Assembly (NCBI RefSeq): GCF_025200715.1 | Contig: NZ_CP104143.1 | Coordinates: 3,878,501 to 3,942,500 of the forward strand | Reading direction: 5' to 3' | Length of the DNA: 64,000 bases | Origin: Rhizobium sullae | Lineage (GTDB): Bacteria; Pseudomonadota; Alphaproteobacteria; Rhizobiales; Rhizobiaceae | Part shown: positions 27,416-37,760 of the stretch, one piece after another | Position numbering within the stretch: position 1 is the stretch's first letter | Layout: each line of letters begins with the position of its first letter | Translations under genes and position numbers: made by a program | The notes under the pieces: generated by a model | What the model saw: only the letters and a program-made list of their open reading frames with translations | The model's database searches: none | Told to the model about the DNA's origin: nothing

Positions 27416-28408
27416 ATGAAAAAAACCCTTCTTTCTCTCCTGGCCGTGGCCGCGATGTCCACGACGGCGCTCGCTGCCGACGTCAAGCCGGCTCTCGTTT
27501 ACGGCACTGGCGGAAAGTTCGACAAGTCCTTCAACGAAGCAGCCTATAATGGCGCTGAGAAGTTCAAGGCGGAAACCGGCATTGCCTATCGCGACTTCGA
27601 ACCGACCGGCGACACACAGGGCGAGCAGGCGATCCGCAACTTCGCAAGCCGCGGTTTCAACCCAGTGGTCGCCGTGTCCTTCGCATGGACCTCGGCAATC
27701 GAAAAGGTCGCTGCTGAATTCCCGGACACCAAGTTCATCATCGTAGATTCCGTCGTCGATAAGCCGAATGTCCGCTCGGTCGTCTACAAGGAAGAAGAAG
27801 GTTCGTTCCTCGTCGGCGTTCTCGCCGGCATGGCCTCCAAAACCGGCAAGGTCGGTTTCGTCGGTGGCATGGATATTCCGCTGATCCGTAAGTTCGAATG
27901 CGGCTATGAGCAGGGCGCCCGCTCCGTCAAGGCTGACATTGAAGTCTTTCAGAACATGACCGGCACGACCGGTGCTGCCTGGAACGACCCGGTTCGCGGC
28001 GGCGAGCTCACCAAGAACCAGATCGACCAGGGCGCTGACGTCATTTATGCGGCGGCAGGTGCGACCGGCCTCGGCGTTCTCCAGACGGCTGCCGACAACA
28101 AGAAGCTTTCGATCGGGGTCGATTCCAACCAAAACCATCTGCATCCGGGCTCCGTGCTGACCTCGATGGTCAAGCGCGTCGATCTCGCCGTCTACAACGC
28201 CTACACCGATACGAAGAACGACAAGTTCACCGGCGGCGTGCAGGCTCTTGGCGTCAAGGAAGACGGCGTTGGCGCTGCGATCGACGACAACAACAAGCCG
28301 CTGATCACGCCGGAAATGCAGGCCGCCGTCGACAAGGCACGGGCTGACATCATCGCAGGAACCATCAAGGTTCACGATTACACGACGGACAACTCTTGCC
28401 CGAAGTGA
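27416..28408 (+). CDS. BMP-family ABC transporter substrate-binding protein (nucleoside type)
   Basis: The 330-residue protein has a signal peptide (MKKTLLSLLAVAAMSTTALA, cleavage near 21) and a BMP/Med domain: ALVYGTGGKFDKSFNEAAYNG, VGVLAGMASKTGKVGFVGG, GADVIYAAAGATGLGVLQTA and IGVDSNQN. Proteins of this group bind purine nucleosides in the periplasm. It is the first gene of an operon that also carries cdd, a nucleoside phosphorylase, deoC and deoA, which strongly supports nucleoside as ligand. A large hairpin follows the stop. Confidence 0.92.
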   Translation: MKKTLLSLLAVAAMSTTALAADVKPALVYGTGGKFDKSFNEAAYNGAEKFKAETGIAYRDFEPTGDTQGEQAIRNFASRGFNPVVAVSFAWTSAIEKVAAEFPDTKFIIVDSVVDKPNVRSVVYKEEEGSFLVGVLAGMASKTGKVGFVGGMDIPLIRKFECGYEQGARSVKADIEVFQNMTGTTGAAWNDPVRGGELTKNQIDQGADVIYAAAGATGLGVLQTAADNKKLSIGVDSNQNHLHPGSVLTSMVKRVDLAVYNAYTDTKNDKFTGGVQALGVKEDGVGAAIDDNNKPLITPEMQAAVDKARADIIAGTIKVHDYTTDNSCPK

Positions 28409-28422
28409 TCCGCGACTGAGAT

Positions 28423-28462
28423 GGGCGTATGGCGGCCAGTTTTTTCCGCCATACGCCCTTTT
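28423..28462 (+). terminator. Attenuator/stabilising hairpin between binding-protein and ATPase genes
   Basis: A 13-bp perfect stem (28423-28435 with 28446-28458; arms start GGGCGTATGG) encloses CCAGTTTTTT and is followed by TTTTCG. It is inside the operon, 14 nt after the binding-protein stop. It can terminate part of transcription or protect the upstream message, giving more binding protein than ATPase and permease. It also covers an in-frame ATG at 28429. Confidence 0.78.
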
Positions 28463-28479
28463 CGTATTTGGAGCCTGCT

Positions 28480-29991
<1,512 letters not shown>

Positions 29992-29998
29992 GGCCTTA

Positions 29999-31102
29999 AT
30001 GAGCACTGCTTCCGTTCCTCTTCCGCATTGGATCACCTACGGCCTCATCCCGGTCTTGAACCTGATCGTTGCCTTCCTGATCTCCGGCTTCGTCGTCTGG
30101 CTGATCGGCGAAAGTCCGCTTGGCGCCCTCTCGTTGCTGATCGAGGGGGCACTCGGCAGTGGCGAAGGCATCGGCTTCACGCTGTATTACGCCACAAGCT
30201 TCATTTTCACTGGCCTGTCTGTGGCAGTTGCCATTCATGCCGGTCTCTTCAATATCGGCTCGGAGGGGCAGGCCTATCTCGGTGGCCTCGGTTGCGCATT
30301 GGCGGCGCTGGCCCTTGACCGCTTCGTGCCCTGGTATGTCACCATGCCGGTTGCGGTCGTCGGTGCAGGCCTGTTCGGTGCCGCCTGGGCATCCATTCCG
30401 GCCTTCCTCCAGGCAAAACGCGGCAGCCACATCGTCATTACGACCATCATGTTCAACTACATCGGCGCGGCGCTGATGGTTTACCTGCTGGTTCACGTGC
30501 TGATCGTCCCCGGCAAGATGGCGCCGGAAACGCGCACCTTCCTCGAAGGCGGCCAATTGCCGAAGCTCGGATGGGTGATGAACCTCTTCGGTGCGAAGCT
30601 TGGGGCCGCGCCGTTCAATGTCTCTTTCCTCATCGCCCTAGTCGCCGCCTACTTCGTCTGGCTGCTCATCTGGCGCACGAAACTTGGATTTGAGATGCGC
30701 ACGCTCGGTGTCAGTCCCACTGCCGCCTCCTATGCAGGCATTCCGTATGCCCGCACGGTGATGATTGCCATGCTGCTTTCCGGCGCGCTGGCCGGCATGA
30801 TGGCGCTGAACCCGGTCATGGGCTCATCCGCCCGCCTCCAGGTCGAGTTTGTCGGCGGGGCTGGTTTCGTCGGTATTGCCGTCTCGCTGATGGGACGCAA
30901 TCATCCCGTCGGCATCATCTTCTCGGCGATCCTCTTCGGCATCCTCTATCAGGGTGGCGACTGGGTCTCCTTCGAGATGCCGAACATCACCCGCGAAATG
31001 ATCCTTGTGATTCAAGGCTTGGTCATTCTCTTCGCAGGCGCGCTCGAATATATGTTCCGCCCGGCGCTCGTCCGAATCTACCAACAGTTCAAGGTCAAGT
31101 GA
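29999..31102 (+). CDS. Nucleoside-type ABC transporter permease, first subunit
   Basis: ATG 29999 (MSTASVPLPHWITYG) is used rather than an upstream in-frame start inside the ATPase gene. The 367-residue protein has about nine hydrophobic segments and the family pattern FNIGSEGQAYLGGLG and NYIGAALMVYLLVHVL, typical of the larger BMP-system permease (YufP/NupB-like). It forms the inner-membrane channel with the next gene product. Confidence 0.9.
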   Translation: MSTASVPLPHWITYGLIPVLNLIVAFLISGFVVWLIGESPLGALSLLIEGALGSGEGIGFTLYYATSFIFTGLSVAVAIHAGLFNIGSEGQAYLGGLGCALAALALDRFVPWYVTMPVAVVGAGLFGAAWASIPAFLQAKRGSHIVITTIMFNYIGAALMVYLLVHVLIVPGKMAPETRTFLEGGQLPKLGWVMNLFGAKLGAAPFNVSFLIALVAAYFVWLLIWRTKLGFEMRTLGVSPTAASYAGIPYARTVMIAMLLSGALAGMMALNPVMGSSARLQVEFVGGAGFVGIAVSLMGRNHPVGIIFSAILFGILYQGGDWVSFEMPNITREMILVIQGLVILFAGALEYMFRPALVRIYQQFKVK

Positions 31103-31114
31103 GGGGAGCGGACG

Positions 31115-32086
31115 ATGGATTACTATGACATCCTCATCAACGTTCTGAGTTCAACGATCCGGCTCTCGATCCCGCTGATCTTTACCGCCCTTGCAGGCCT
31201 CTTTTCCGAACGTGCCGGCGTTTTCGACATCGGCCTTGAAGGCAAGATGCTGGGCGCGGCCTTTGCCGCCGCCTGCGTTGCATACATCACCGACTCCGCC
31301 TGGCTCGGCCTCGTCGCGGGCATCCTCTGCTCCGTCGCGCTGAGTTTGGTGCATGGCTTTGCATCCATCACCAATCGGGGCAACCAGATCATCTCGGGCG
31401 TTGCCATCAACTTCTTCATCGCCGGTATCACGATTGTGCTTGGGCAGGCCTGGTTTGGCCAGGGCGGCCGCACGCCGCAGCTTTCCCCGGCAAGCCGGTT
31501 TTCGCCGATCGCGCTTCCGGGCGCAGACGTGATGCGGGAGGTTCCGATCATCGGTCCGCTTTATTCCAACGTGATCTCTGGCAACAACATCCTGACCTAT
31601 CTCGCATTCCTGGCAGTCCCGCTCTCCTGGTGGATCCTCTTTCGGACGCGCTTCGGCTTGCGCCTTCGTGCCGTCGGTGAAAATCCCGGTGCGGTCGATA
31701 CCGCCGGTATCTCGGTCAGTTGGCTGCGCTATCGAGCCGTCATGTGTGCGGGCATTCTTTGCGGCTTCTCGGGCACCTATCTGGCGATCGCGCAATCGGC
31801 CGCTTTCATCAAGGATATGTCGGCAGGCAAGGGTTATATCGCCCTTGCCGCCCTGGTCTTCGCAAAATGGAAACCGGTGCCGGTGATGTTCGCCTGCCTG
31901 CTCTTCGGCTTCCTCGATGCGCTGGCGAACTTCATGCAGGGCAAGCAGGTCCCGCTGATCGGCGCAGTGCCGGTGCAGATATTCCAGGCGCTGCCTTATA
32001 TTCTCACCTGTATCTTGCTTGCTGGATTCATTGGCGTCGCAACGCCGCCGAAGGCTGGTGGCGTCCCCTATACGAAGGAGCGTTGA
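31115..32086 (+). CDS. Nucleoside-type ABC transporter permease, second subunit
   Basis: The 323-residue protein has eight or more hydrophobic segments with the signature LFSERAGVFDIGLEGKMLGAAF near residue 30 and KGYIALAALVFAKWKP near 245. This is the smaller permease (YufQ/NupC-like) of BMP-family importers. It lies 12 nt after its partner and 3 nt before cdd, so uptake and catabolism are transcribed together. Confidence 0.9.
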   Translation: MDYYDILINVLSSTIRLSIPLIFTALAGLFSERAGVFDIGLEGKMLGAAFAAACVAYITDSAWLGLVAGILCSVALSLVHGFASITNRGNQIISGVAINFFIAGITIVLGQAWFGQGGRTPQLSPASRFSPIALPGADVMREVPIIGPLYSNVISGNNILTYLAFLAVPLSWWILFRTRFGLRLRAVGENPGAVDTAGISVSWLRYRAVMCAGILCGFSGTYLAIAQSAAFIKDMSAGKGYIALAALVFAKWKPVPVMFACLLFGFLDALANFMQGKQVPLIGAVPVQIFQALPYILTCILLAGFIGVATPPKAGGVPYTKER

Positions 32087-32089
32087 AAC

Positions 32090-32479
32090 ATGTCGCATGA
32101 CCTTTTCGAAGCCGCTCGCGGCGCCATGGCCTTTGCCCATGCGCCCTATTCCAAATTCCCGGTCGGTGCGGCAATCCGCGCCGAAGACGGCAAGGTTTAT
32201 ACCGGCGCCAATATCGAAAACCTCTCCTTCCCGCAGGGTTGGTGCGCCGAGCCGACGGCCATCAGCGCCATGATCATGGGCGGAGCGAAGAAGATTGTTG
32301 AAATGGCGGTCATCGCCGAGAAGCTGCCGCTCTGCCCGCCCTGCGGCGGCTGCCGGCAGAAGATCTCCGAATTCGCGTCGAAGGATACGAAGATCTATCT
32401 TTGCGACGACGTGGGCGTGAAGAAGACCATGACGATGGAGGAGCTTCTTCCCTTCAGCTTCGAGACTGAACTCGGATGA
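32090..32479 (+). CDS. cdd: Cytidine deaminase
   Basis: Cdd deaminates cytidine and deoxycytidine to uridine and deoxyuridine. The 129-residue size is that of the tetrameric type. The first zinc block is CAEPTAI (Cys-Ala-Glu, with the catalytic Glu) and the second PPCGGCRQ with two cysteines; the substrate region is YTGANIENLSFPQG. The stop overlaps the next ATG by 4 nt. Confidence 0.95.
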   Translation: MSHDLFEAARGAMAFAHAPYSKFPVGAAIRAEDGKVYTGANIENLSFPQGWCAEPTAISAMIMGGAKKIVEMAVIAEKLPLCPPCGGCRQKISEFASKDTKIYLCDDVGVKKTMTMEELLPFSFETELG

Positions 32480-33285
32480 ACGCCGCCATCGATCTGCTCG
32501 TCGGCAAACTCGGTGGGTTCGCGCCGCGTCACGGCATTGTGCTCGGTTCCGGCCTAGGCTCGCTGGTAAGCGAACTGACGGATGCGGTGCGAATTCCCTA
32601 TCGGGACCTGCCGGGCTTTCCTGTCAGCGCCGTCTCCGGGCATGCCGGCGAGGTCGTTGCCGGCCATCTCGGCGGCGTGCCGGTCATCATGCTGTCGGGC
32701 CGCGTCCATTATTACGAAAAAGGCGACGCCAGCGCCATGCGACTGCCGCTTGAGGTGTTGAAGGGCCTTGGCGTGCAGTCACTGTTCCTGACCAATTCCG
32801 CAGGCTCGCTACTCGAGGAAATGCCGCCGGGTTCGGTGATGCAGATCACCGACCACATCAATTATTCCGGCATGAATCCGCTGATTGGCGAAGAAAGCGA
32901 CCGCCGCTTCGTCGGCATGACGAGCGCCTATGATCGCGATCTTTCCATGTCCATGCGCAAGGCGGCCGAGAAGCTCGCCATCAAGCTCTCTCACGGCGTC
33001 TATATGTGGTTTTCGGGACCAAGCTTCGAAACGCCTGCGGAAATCCGTATGGCGCGGATTCTCGGTGCGGATGCCGTCGGCATGTCGACCGTACCGGAGG
33101 TCATCATCGCCCGAATGCTGGGTTTGAGGGTTGCCGCAGCCTCGGTTATCACCAATTATGGGGCTGGCATGACCGGCTCCGAACTCAGCCACGAAGAAAC
33201 AAAAGACATGGCGCCCGTCGGCGGCGCGCGTCTCGCCGCAATCTTAAAGGAAATGATTGCGGGTGGAGGAAGCGATAATGAGTAG
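32476..33285 (+). CDS. Purine nucleoside phosphorylase (trimeric class I)
   Basis: The 269-residue enzyme splits purine (deoxy)nucleosides with phosphate to base and (deoxy)ribose 1-phosphate. Motifs are VLGSGLGSLV, GHAGEVVAGHLGGVPVI, MLSGRVHYYEKGD, FLTNSAGSL, the GPSFETPAEI active-site loop and GMSTVPEVIIAR. These identify the class I trimeric family rather than the hexameric DeoD type. It overlaps cdd by 4 nt and deoC by 8 nt. Confidence 0.94.
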   Translation: MNAAIDLLVGKLGGFAPRHGIVLGSGLGSLVSELTDAVRIPYRDLPGFPVSAVSGHAGEVVAGHLGGVPVIMLSGRVHYYEKGDASAMRLPLEVLKGLGVQSLFLTNSAGSLLEEMPPGSVMQITDHINYSGMNPLIGEESDRRFVGMTSAYDRDLSMSMRKAAEKLAIKLSHGVYMWFSGPSFETPAEIRMARILGADAVGMSTVPEVIIARMLGLRVAAASVITNYGAGMTGSELSHEETKDMAPVGGARLAAILKEMIAGGGSDNE

Positions 33286-34054
33286 TCACTCGCAGAAGGA
33301 AACGGCAGCCGTCGCGCTGTCGCTCCTTGACCTTACCAATCTCAAGGACGATTGCACCGAAGAGCAGATCGATACGCTCTGCGCCCGCGCACAGACGCCC
33401 TACGGGAATAGTGCCGCGATCTGCATCTGGCCACGTTTCGTGGCACATGCCCGCACGGTTCTCGGCAAGGGTCATCCCGTCCGCATCGCGACGGTCGTCA
33501 ATTTCCCGTCTGGCGACATGGAAGTGGCTGATGTCGCCGCCGAAACGCGCGAAGCTATTGCAGACGGTGCGGACGAGGTAGATCTGGTCATTCCCTACCG
33601 CAGATTCCTCAATGGCAACGAGAAGGCCGTGACCGACATGGTGGCGGCGGTGCGCGCGGAATGCACCGGTGGTGTGCTGCTGAAAGTCATCCTGGAGACC
33701 GGCGAGATCAAGGATCCCGGCCTCATTCGCCGCGCATCTGAACTTGCAATCGATGCGGGCGCGGACTTCATCAAGACATCCACCGGCAAGGTCGCCGTCA
33801 ACGCGACGCTCGAAGCTGCAGATATCATGATCCGCGCGATCCGCCACAGCGGCCGCAAGGTGGGCTTCAAGCCGGCCGGTGGCATCGGCTCCGTCGCGGA
33901 TGCCGCCCTTTATCTCAGCCTTACGGAAACGATCATGACGCCGGATTGGCCGATGCCGTCCACCTTCCGTTTCGGGGCCTCCGGCCTGCTCGATGACATC
34001 CTCGCTGTCCTCAGCGGCGCCCAGTCAGCGCCCGCCAAGGCCTCGAGCTATTGA
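33278..34054 (+). CDS. deoC: Deoxyribose-phosphate aldolase
   Basis: DeoC cleaves deoxyribose 5-phosphate to acetaldehyde and glyceraldehyde 3-phosphate, the last deo step. ATG 33278 (MSSHSQKETAAVAL) has GGAGGA 8 nt upstream and overlaps the preceding gene. The 258-residue protein has the Schiff-base lysine in DFIKTSTGK near residue 170, the second lysine in VGFKPAGGI, and the DLVIPYR region. Length matches E. coli DeoC. Confidence 0.96.
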   Translation: MSSHSQKETAAVALSLLDLTNLKDDCTEEQIDTLCARAQTPYGNSAAICIWPRFVAHARTVLGKGHPVRIATVVNFPSGDMEVADVAAETREAIADGADEVDLVIPYRRFLNGNEKAVTDMVAAVRAECTGGVLLKVILETGEIKDPGLIRRASELAIDAGADFIKTSTGKVAVNATLEAADIMIRAIRHSGRKVGFKPAGGIGSVADAALYLSLTETIMTPDWPMPSTFRFGASGLLDDILAVLSGAQSAPAKASSY

Positions 34055-34056
34055 GC

Positions 34057-35364
34057 ATGATCCCGCAGGAGATCATTCGGCAGAAGCGGAATGGTGGCGT
34101 CCTTTCCGCGGATGAGATCCAGTCCTTCGTTGCGGCCCTTGCCACCGGCGAGTTATCAGAGGGGCAGATCGGCGCCTTTGCGATGGCCGTCTGGTTCAAG
34201 GGCATGTCGCGTGACGAGACCGTCGCGTTGACGCTCGCCATGGCGCGCTCAGGCGATATGCTCACATGGCTCGGGATCGATCGCCCAATTGCCGACAAGC
34301 ATTCGACCGGCGGGGTCGGTGACAACGTTTCGCTGATGCTGGCGCCGATTGCGGCTGCTTGCGGCCTAGCGGTGCCGATGATCTCCGGCCGCGGCCTCGG
34401 CCACACCGGCGGTACGCTCGACAAGCTGGAATCCATTCCCGGCTATGGAATTACGCCGGATGCTGCTCGTTTCCGCAAGGTCGTTAAGGAAGTGGGCTGC
34501 GCCATCATCGGGCAGACGGGTTCGTTGGCGCCCGCCGACGGCACGCTCTACGCCGTGCGCGATGTCACAGCGACCGTCGATTCCATTCCGCTGATCACGG
34601 CCTCCATTCTTTCCAAGAAGCTCGCGGCTGGACTTCAGACCTTGGTGCTTGATGTGAAAACCGGCAACGGCGCCTTTATGGCCGATCACGAGCAGGCAAA
34701 GCTTCTGGCGCACTCCCTAGTCGACGTGGCAAACGGGGCAGGGGTCAAGACATCGGCCTTGATCACCGACATGAACCAGCCGCTGGCGGACGCGGCGGGC
34801 AACGTCGTGGAGATATGGAACTGCCTGGATTTCCTGGCGGGGAAGAAAGCTGGAACCCGGCTTGAGGCCGTCGTCCTGGCCTTTGCAGCCGAGATGCTGG
34901 TGCGTTCGGGCGTTTCGCCGTCTCTGAACGATGGCGAAGCGAAAGCACGTGCGGCACTAGCGTCCGGCAAGGCGGCCGAAGTCTTTGGCCGCATGGTGCA
35001 TATGCTGGGCGGCCCGGCGGATCTTGTCGAAAAGCCCGCAAACTATCTGGTGAAAGCGCCCGTCGAAAGGCCGGTTCTCGCAGGAGAGAGCGGATGGCTC
35101 TCGGCCTGCGATGCGCGCGATGTCGGCATGGCCGTTATCGATCTCGGCGGCGGGCGGCGTCACCCGGCAGACAAAATCGATCATCGCGTCGGCTTCTCCG
35201 CCCTGCTGCCGCTCGGCACCCGTGTCGAAAAGGGTGATACGATCGCGATCGTTGGTGCCGCAGATGAGGCGGCGGCGCAAAAGGCGGCAGCCTCGATCAC
35301 GGCAAGCTACCGCATCTCCGGCAACGAGCCTTCTCTGCCGCCGGTGATTTCCGGCCGCATTTGA
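34057..35364 (+). CDS. deoA: Thymidine phosphorylase
   Basis: DeoA phosphorolyses thymidine and deoxyuridine. ATG 34057 (MIPQEIIRQKRNGG) lies 2 nt after the deoC stop and gives 435 residues. Hallmarks are FAMAVWFKGMSRDE, the phosphate loop DKHSTGGVGD, ISGRGLGHTGGTLDKLESIPG and SLAPADGTLYAVRDVTATV. It ends the plus-strand salvage operon; its stop directly abuts the stop of the convergent protease-like gene. Confidence 0.96.
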   Translation: MIPQEIIRQKRNGGVLSADEIQSFVAALATGELSEGQIGAFAMAVWFKGMSRDETVALTLAMARSGDMLTWLGIDRPIADKHSTGGVGDNVSLMLAPIAAACGLAVPMISGRGLGHTGGTLDKLESIPGYGITPDAARFRKVVKEVGCAIIGQTGSLAPADGTLYAVRDVTATVDSIPLITASILSKKLAAGLQTLVLDVKTGNGAFMADHEQAKLLAHSLVDVANGAGVKTSALITDMNQPLADAAGNVVEIWNCLDFLAGKKAGTRLEAVVLAFAAEMLVRSGVSPSLNDGEAKARAALASGKAAEVFGRMVHMLGGPADLVEKPANYLVKAPVERPVLAGESGWLSACDARDVGMAVIDLGGGRRHPADKIDHRVGFSALLPLGTRVEKGDTIAIVGAADEAAAQKAAASITASYRISGNEPSLPPVISGRI

Positions 35365-35895
35365 TTATTGCTTCAGATTCAGTGAGCCGTCGGCAACGGA
35401 GTAGGACTCGAGTTTCTTCAGGAAGCTCATGCCGACCAGGGTCGTCGAAAGCGCATCATCCTTAAGCACGAAGGCTTCCACATCTTGCACGCGGATGCCA
35501 CCGATCTCCACGCGATCGAGCGTGACATGCGCGGCCTTGGCCTGGCCGTTGGCGGTATTCACCGCATGGCGGAAATCGAGCTGATTGCCCCCGTAGCCGA
35601 GACGGCGCGCAAGGCTTTCGTTCAGTGCCACATAGGTGGCACCGGTATCGATCAGGCCCTGTACTGGCTTGCCGTTGATCTTGAAGTCGCCGGTGTAGTG
35701 CCCCCTCGCATCGGCCTGAAGGTGCATGCGGCCATTGCCGGAAACCGGGGCGGGCGCCCTAGGCTGAGGGGCCGGGGTTGAAACAGCGCTGGCAGAAACC
35801 GTGTCGGCAACGGGCTGGCTGCCGCCGAAGAATGAGGGCACCTGAGTGGCGAGTGCGGCGATAATGCTCGCGAAAATGACGATACGCATGAGCAT
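35365..35895 (-). CDS. Retropepsin-like aspartic protease family protein (clan AA)
   Basis: The 176-residue protein has an N-terminal membrane anchor or signal (MRIVIFASIIAALATQVPSFF), a Pro/Ala linker, then a retroviral-type protease domain with the active-site triplet LIDTGATYVAL near residue 84 and the closing hydrophobic segment TTLVGMSFLKKLESY. This is the small bacterial single-domain clan AA group (TIGR02281 type), likely a periplasmic homodimer with unknown substrate. The gene is convergent with and touching deoA. Confidence 0.85.
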   Translation of the reverse strand: MLMRIVIFASIIAALATQVPSFFGGSQPVADTVSASAVSTPAPQPRAPAPVSGNGRMHLQADARGHYTGDFKINGKPVQGLIDTGATYVALNESLARRLGYGGNQLDFRHAVNTANGQAKAAHVTLDRVEIGGIRVQDVEAFVLKDDALSTTLVGMSFLKKLESYSVADGSLNLKQ

Positions 35896-35993
35896 GAATC
35901 AGAAACCCTGCCTGTATAGACCCCGCCTCATGCGGGCTCGGGTCTTCAAGACTGCTACGCCGCAATTGCTGATAAGTCGCTAATGGCGGAGTT

Positions 35994-36021
35994 AAAAAGG
36001 CCCGGATTAATGCTCCGGGCC
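35994..36021 (-). terminator. Rho-independent terminator of upp
   Basis: Read on the minus strand, GGCCCGGA-GCATTAA-TCCGGGCC is followed by TTTTT. It lies 36 nt after the upp stop and ends the deoB-add-upp group. Confidence 0.88.
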
Positions 36022-36056
36022 CTCGATGTCTTGAGATTTGGTAAAGGAAAGCTGAA

Positions 36057-36686
36057 CTACTTCGTGCCGTACATGCGGTCGCCGGCATCGCCGAGGCCTG
36101 GCATGATGTAGCCCTTCTCGTTCAGATGGCTGTCGATCGCCGCCGTGAAGACAGTCACATCGGGGTGTGCCGCGCGGAAATTCCTGAGGCCTTCTGGAGC
36201 GGCGAGCAGGCAGAGGAAGCGGATATTGCGCGCGCCGCGTTCCTTCAGCTTTTCGATCGCGGCAATCGAGGAATTGCCGGTCGCAAGCATCGGATCGACG
36301 ACGATGATGAGACGCTCAGCCACGTCCTCCGGCGCCTTGAAGTAATATTCCACAGGCTGCAGCGTTTCGTGGTCGCGATAGACGCCGATATGGGAAACGC
36401 GAGCCGAAGGCACGAGATCGAGCATGCCTTCGAGCAGTCCGTTGCCGGCGCGCAGGATCGAGGCGAAGACGAGCTTCTTGCCTTCCAGGATCGGCGATTC
36501 CATGGTCTGCAGCGGCGTTTCGATGGTTTCCATTGTCAGTTCGAGATCGCGCGTCACCTCGTAGCAGAGCAGGGTCGAGATCTCGCGGAGCAGCCGGCGG
36601 AAACTGCCCGTCGATGTCTCCTTGCGCCGCATGATGGTGAGTTTGTGCTGCACAAGCGGGTGATCGATGACGATGACGCCTTCCAT
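36057..36686 (-). CDS. upp: Uracil phosphoribosyltransferase
   Basis: Upp converts uracil and PRPP to UMP. The 209-residue protein has the N-terminal [18 protein letters not shown], the [16 protein letters not shown] region, the PRPP motif [12 protein letters not shown] near 130 and the C-terminal [18 protein letters not shown], all canonical. It lies 105 nt after add on the same strand and recovers the uracil released by phosphorolysis. Confidence 0.97.
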   Translation of the reverse strand: MEGVIVIDHPLVQHKLTIMRRKETSTGSFRRLLREISTLLCYEVTRDLELTMETIETPLQTMESPILEGKKLVFASILRAGNGLLEGMLDLVPSARVSHIGVYRDHETLQPVEYYFKAPEDVAERLIIVVDPMLATGNSSIAAIEKLKERGARNIRFLCLLAAPEGLRNFRAAHPDVTVFTAAIDSHLNEKGYIMPGLGDAGDRMYGTK

Positions 36687-36791
36687 GGCCGAGCCTTCCT
36701 TTTGTTCTTATCGGACGTTTCTTTCATGGAAAGCGCCCCAACTGCAAGAGTGGAGGCGATTTTCATGGCTTGATCCCCAAGCCCGGGCAGC

Positions 36792-37760
36792 TCAAAGCCG
36801 GGCGAGAAGCGCCAAGCGGCTCGCTTCATCGACGAAAGCCGCTTCAATGCCGGTCCGCGTCAGTTCGTTGATTTCGCTGTCGCTGAAGCCGAATGCATTG
36901 GCGGCCAGCTCATACTCGCGCTTTAGCGAGGTATGGAAAAAGGGCGGGTCGTCGGAACTGATCGTCACGCGCACGCCGGCTTCCTTGAGCGTGCGCAAGG
37001 GATGGGACGCGAAATCGGGAAAGACGTTCAACGCGATGTTTGAGCCGGGACAAACCTCCAGAACAGTGCCGAGATCGGCAAGCCGCCTGACGAGTTCCGC
37101 ATCCTCGATCGCGCGAACGCCATGCCCGATGCGCGACGGACGCACGACGTCGAGCGCATCGGAGACGCTGAAGGCGCCACAGACCTCGCCGGCGTGGATG
37201 GTGAGGCCAAGACCCGCGTCGCGGGCGATATCGAAGGCGTGGGCATAATCCGCCACACGCCCCATTCGCTCCTCGCCGGCGAGGTTGAAGCCGGTGATTA
37301 GCGGGTTGTTGGCTTTAGCCGCGTATTCGGCAGCGGCGATCACGCTCTCAGGTCCAAAATGCCGCTCGCCGGTTACGATCAGCCGCGCTTCGATGCCGCT
37401 TTTTGCCTTCGCTTGGCGAATGCCTTCGCAGATGCCGGCGATATAGGCATCTGCGCCAAGCCCGATACGCCCGCCGTGATCCGGCGAAACGGTGAGTTCG
37501 CTATAGACCGTGCCGATCTCTGCAAGCTCCTGCAGATAGGTCTCGGTGAGCAGTGCGTAATCCTCATCAGTCCTGTAGACCTTGGAGATATTATCGTAGC
37601 ATTCGAGGAAGCTCGCAAAATCATGCCAGACATATGCCCCGTCACGGAGATAGGCGCTGATGTCGGTATTGTATTTGCGGGCTTGGGCTTCCGTCAGCGC
37701 CGGGTGCGCCGCGCCCTCCAGATGGCAATGCAGCTCGACCTTCTTCAAATGCGATGTCAC
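36792..37760 (-). CDS. Adenosine (or adenine) deaminase
   Basis: The 322-residue metal-dependent amidohydrolase has zinc ligands in [10 protein letters not shown] (residues 9-18), the HAGE catalytic motif near 195, HG in [11 protein letters not shown] and the aspartate pair SSDDPPFF near 273. In this superfamily branch adenosine and adenine deaminases are close. HLEG and SDDPP lean toward the adenine-deaminase side, while rhizobial copies are commonly called adenosine deaminase (add). Context (deoB overlap of 4 nt, salvage genes on both sides) suits either substrate. Confidence 0.82.
   Translation of the reverse strand: MTSHLKKVELHCHLEGAAHPALTEAQARKYNTDISAYLRDGAYVWHDFASFLECYDNISKVYRTDEDYALLTETYLQELAEIGTVYSELTVSPDHGGRIGLGADAYIAGICEGIRQAKAKSGIEARLIVTGERHFGPESVIAAAEYAAKANNPLITGFNLAGEERMGRVADYAHAFDIARDAGLGLTIHAGEVCGAFSVSDALDVVRPSRIGHGVRAIEDAELVRRLADLGTVLEVCPGSNIALNVFPDFASHPLRTLKEAGVRVTISSDDPPFFHTSLKREYELAANAFGFSDSEINELTRTGIEAAFVDEASRLALLARL

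Noticed and set aside
27245..28375. A 376-codon open frame opposite the BMP-family gene
   Set aside because: It mirrors the coding frame of a clear binding protein; no ribosome site or motif supports it.
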